Source: Opitutia bacterium UBA7397 (GTDB taxonomy: Bacteria > Verrucomicrobiota > Verrucomicrobiia > Opitutales > UBA953). From it: a stretch of 6,971 nucleotides of DNA. Numbering within the stretch: the stretch's first letter is position 1; each line of letters starts with the position of its first letter. Shown in pieces: positions 6,282 through 6,971 of the stretch. Position numbers and translations under genes: made by a program. The notes under the pieces were generated by a model that had not been told where the DNA came from, did no database searches, and was given only the letters and a program-made list of their open reading frames with translations. Where the stretch lies: contig DKND01000117.1 of NCBI GenBank assembly GCA_002470605.1, positions 18,084 to 25,054 of the forward strand, in the 5' to 3' direction.

Positions 6282-6971
6282 TTATTTCGAGACTTCAGTC
6301 GCGGAGCCAGTCTGAACCGGCTTTTTACCTAGGCTGAAGTCCGCCGGCTGGCCTTTGCGTTGGCGCGCGAGCCAGAGTACGGCGGAAGAGGATTCGGATT
6401 CATGTCCGCCTTCGAAGACTGTCACGCGGGCGTTGCCGGAACTGCGGCGGAAGAGGGTCGCCTTCTCGCGTTCGGGGTCGACTTGGGTCTCGGCGGCGAG
6501 GGCGCCGGGGATCTTTTGTTCGCGGACCATGAAGTCGATGTCTTCGGTCGAAATCTGTTTGTCCGACGAGGCCAGTACATTGAAGGCGCGGAGCGAGTGG
6601 CTCACAGGCACCGAGCCGGTATGGCCGTCGTGGATGCCGGTGTTGATGTCGAGCGGCACGCCCTTGGCGGCGGCGAGATGGAAGAGGGACGAGCGGCGGC
6701 GGTATTCCGCTTCGGTCGCTGGACTTGGTGGTCCGCCACAGGACTGTTCGAGCATCTTGGCGTAGTTGTTCTTGCGCGTCTTGCTTTCGGCGTGCCACGC
6801 GGCGAGGTCGGTGATCGGCACCCAGGCGCTCACGCCGGCCCAGAGGTCCGGGGCGCGTTCAGCCATGACGAGCGCCATGTGGCCGCCGCCGGAACCGCCG
6901 ACAAGGTAGATGCGTGAGTCGTCGATACGCGCGTCACGACGGGCATACGCTACGGCATCAAGGATGTCCTG
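6282..6971 (-). CDS. Alpha/beta hydrolase, prolyl-oligopeptidase (S9)-like, C-terminal part; 5' end outside window
   Basis: The open frame continues through the right edge, so only the last 229 residues are visible. An ATG at 6878 lies inside the domain and is not the real start, because the nucleophile elbow lies upstream of it. The fragment begins QDILDAVAYARR and gives IYLVGGSGGGHMAL, where Ser27 of the fragment is the nucleophile in GxSxGG. The acid is probably Asp115 in GIHDGHTGSVP and the base His190 in FEGGHES, so a complete triad is present. This is the C-terminal catalytic layout of S9 peptidases and of related acyl or carbohydrate esterases; the sequence does not separate these. In a cluster with an acetylesterase and sulfatases, an esterase acting on a decorated glycan is as plausible as a peptidase. 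The stop lies 3 bases before the fusion gene, which places it in the same operon. Confidence 0.85.
   Translation of the reverse strand, partial: QDILDAVAYARRDARIDDSRIYLVGGSGGGHMALVMAERAPDLWAGVSAWVPITDLAAWHAESKTRKNNYAKMLEQSCGGPPSPATEAEYRRRSSLFHLAAAKGVPLDINTGIHDGHTGSVPVSHSLRAFNVLASSDKQISTEDIDFMVREQKIPGALAAETQVDPEREKATLFRRSSGNARVTVFEGGHESESSSAVLWLARQRKGQPADFSLGKKPVQTGSATEVSK

Noticed and set aside
6400..6798. A second minus-strand open frame overlapping the alpha/beta-hydrolase
   Set aside because: Its Arg/Pro-rich translation is typical of an out-of-frame reading; the overlapping frame carries the intact Ser, Asp and His triad motifs.

Overview
The window reads as a carbohydrate-processing locus from a free-living or host-associated bacterium of the Planctomycetota-Verrucomicrobiota group, most likely Verrucomicrobiota. 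This is inference. It rests on two exported Cys-type sulfatases with Lys/Ala-rich tails, a SASA-type acetylesterase, an exported SUMF1-like domain fused to a sialidase-like propeller, generally weak Shine-Dalgarno signals, and moderately high GC (roughly 55-60% by eye). No taxonomic marker gene other than a tRNA is present.

All five protein genes lie on the minus strand, so they are transcribed from right to left. From the right edge: the C-terminal part of an alpha/beta-hydrolase or S9-like serine hydrolase (6282-6971, 5' end outside the window); a 675-residue fusion of an FGE/SUMF1-like domain with a four-Asp-box sialidase-like domain (4251-6278); a sulfatase with a CSPTR site (2859-4205); and a SASA-family carbohydrate esterase (1859-2827). 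Gaps between these four are 3, 45 and 31 bases, so they look like one operon. A hairpin followed by a T-rich stretch at about 1777-1810 is a plausible terminator. Left of it, on the plus strand, is a complete tRNA-Pro(GGG) with encoded CCA (1688-1764) and a likely sigma70-type promoter. Further left is a second sulfatase with a CSPSR site (62-1582), which must have its own promoter because the terminator and tRNA separate it from the operon. The first 61 bases hold no gene but contain a perfect GAAACGTTTC palindrome resembling LacI-family operators.

All proteins with a visible N-terminus carry a signal peptide. Together they suggest extracytoplasmic removal of sulfate and acetyl decorations, plus a propeller enzyme acting on the sugar chain, from a sulfated and acetylated glycan such as a mucin-like or algal polysaccharide. 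The substrate cannot be read from the sequence.

The most notable point is that the FGE-like domain beside two formylglycine-dependent sulfatases lacks the catalytic cysteine pair of true FGE. It is probably not the maturase for its neighbours. No CRISPR array, phage gene, transposase or defence system was seen.
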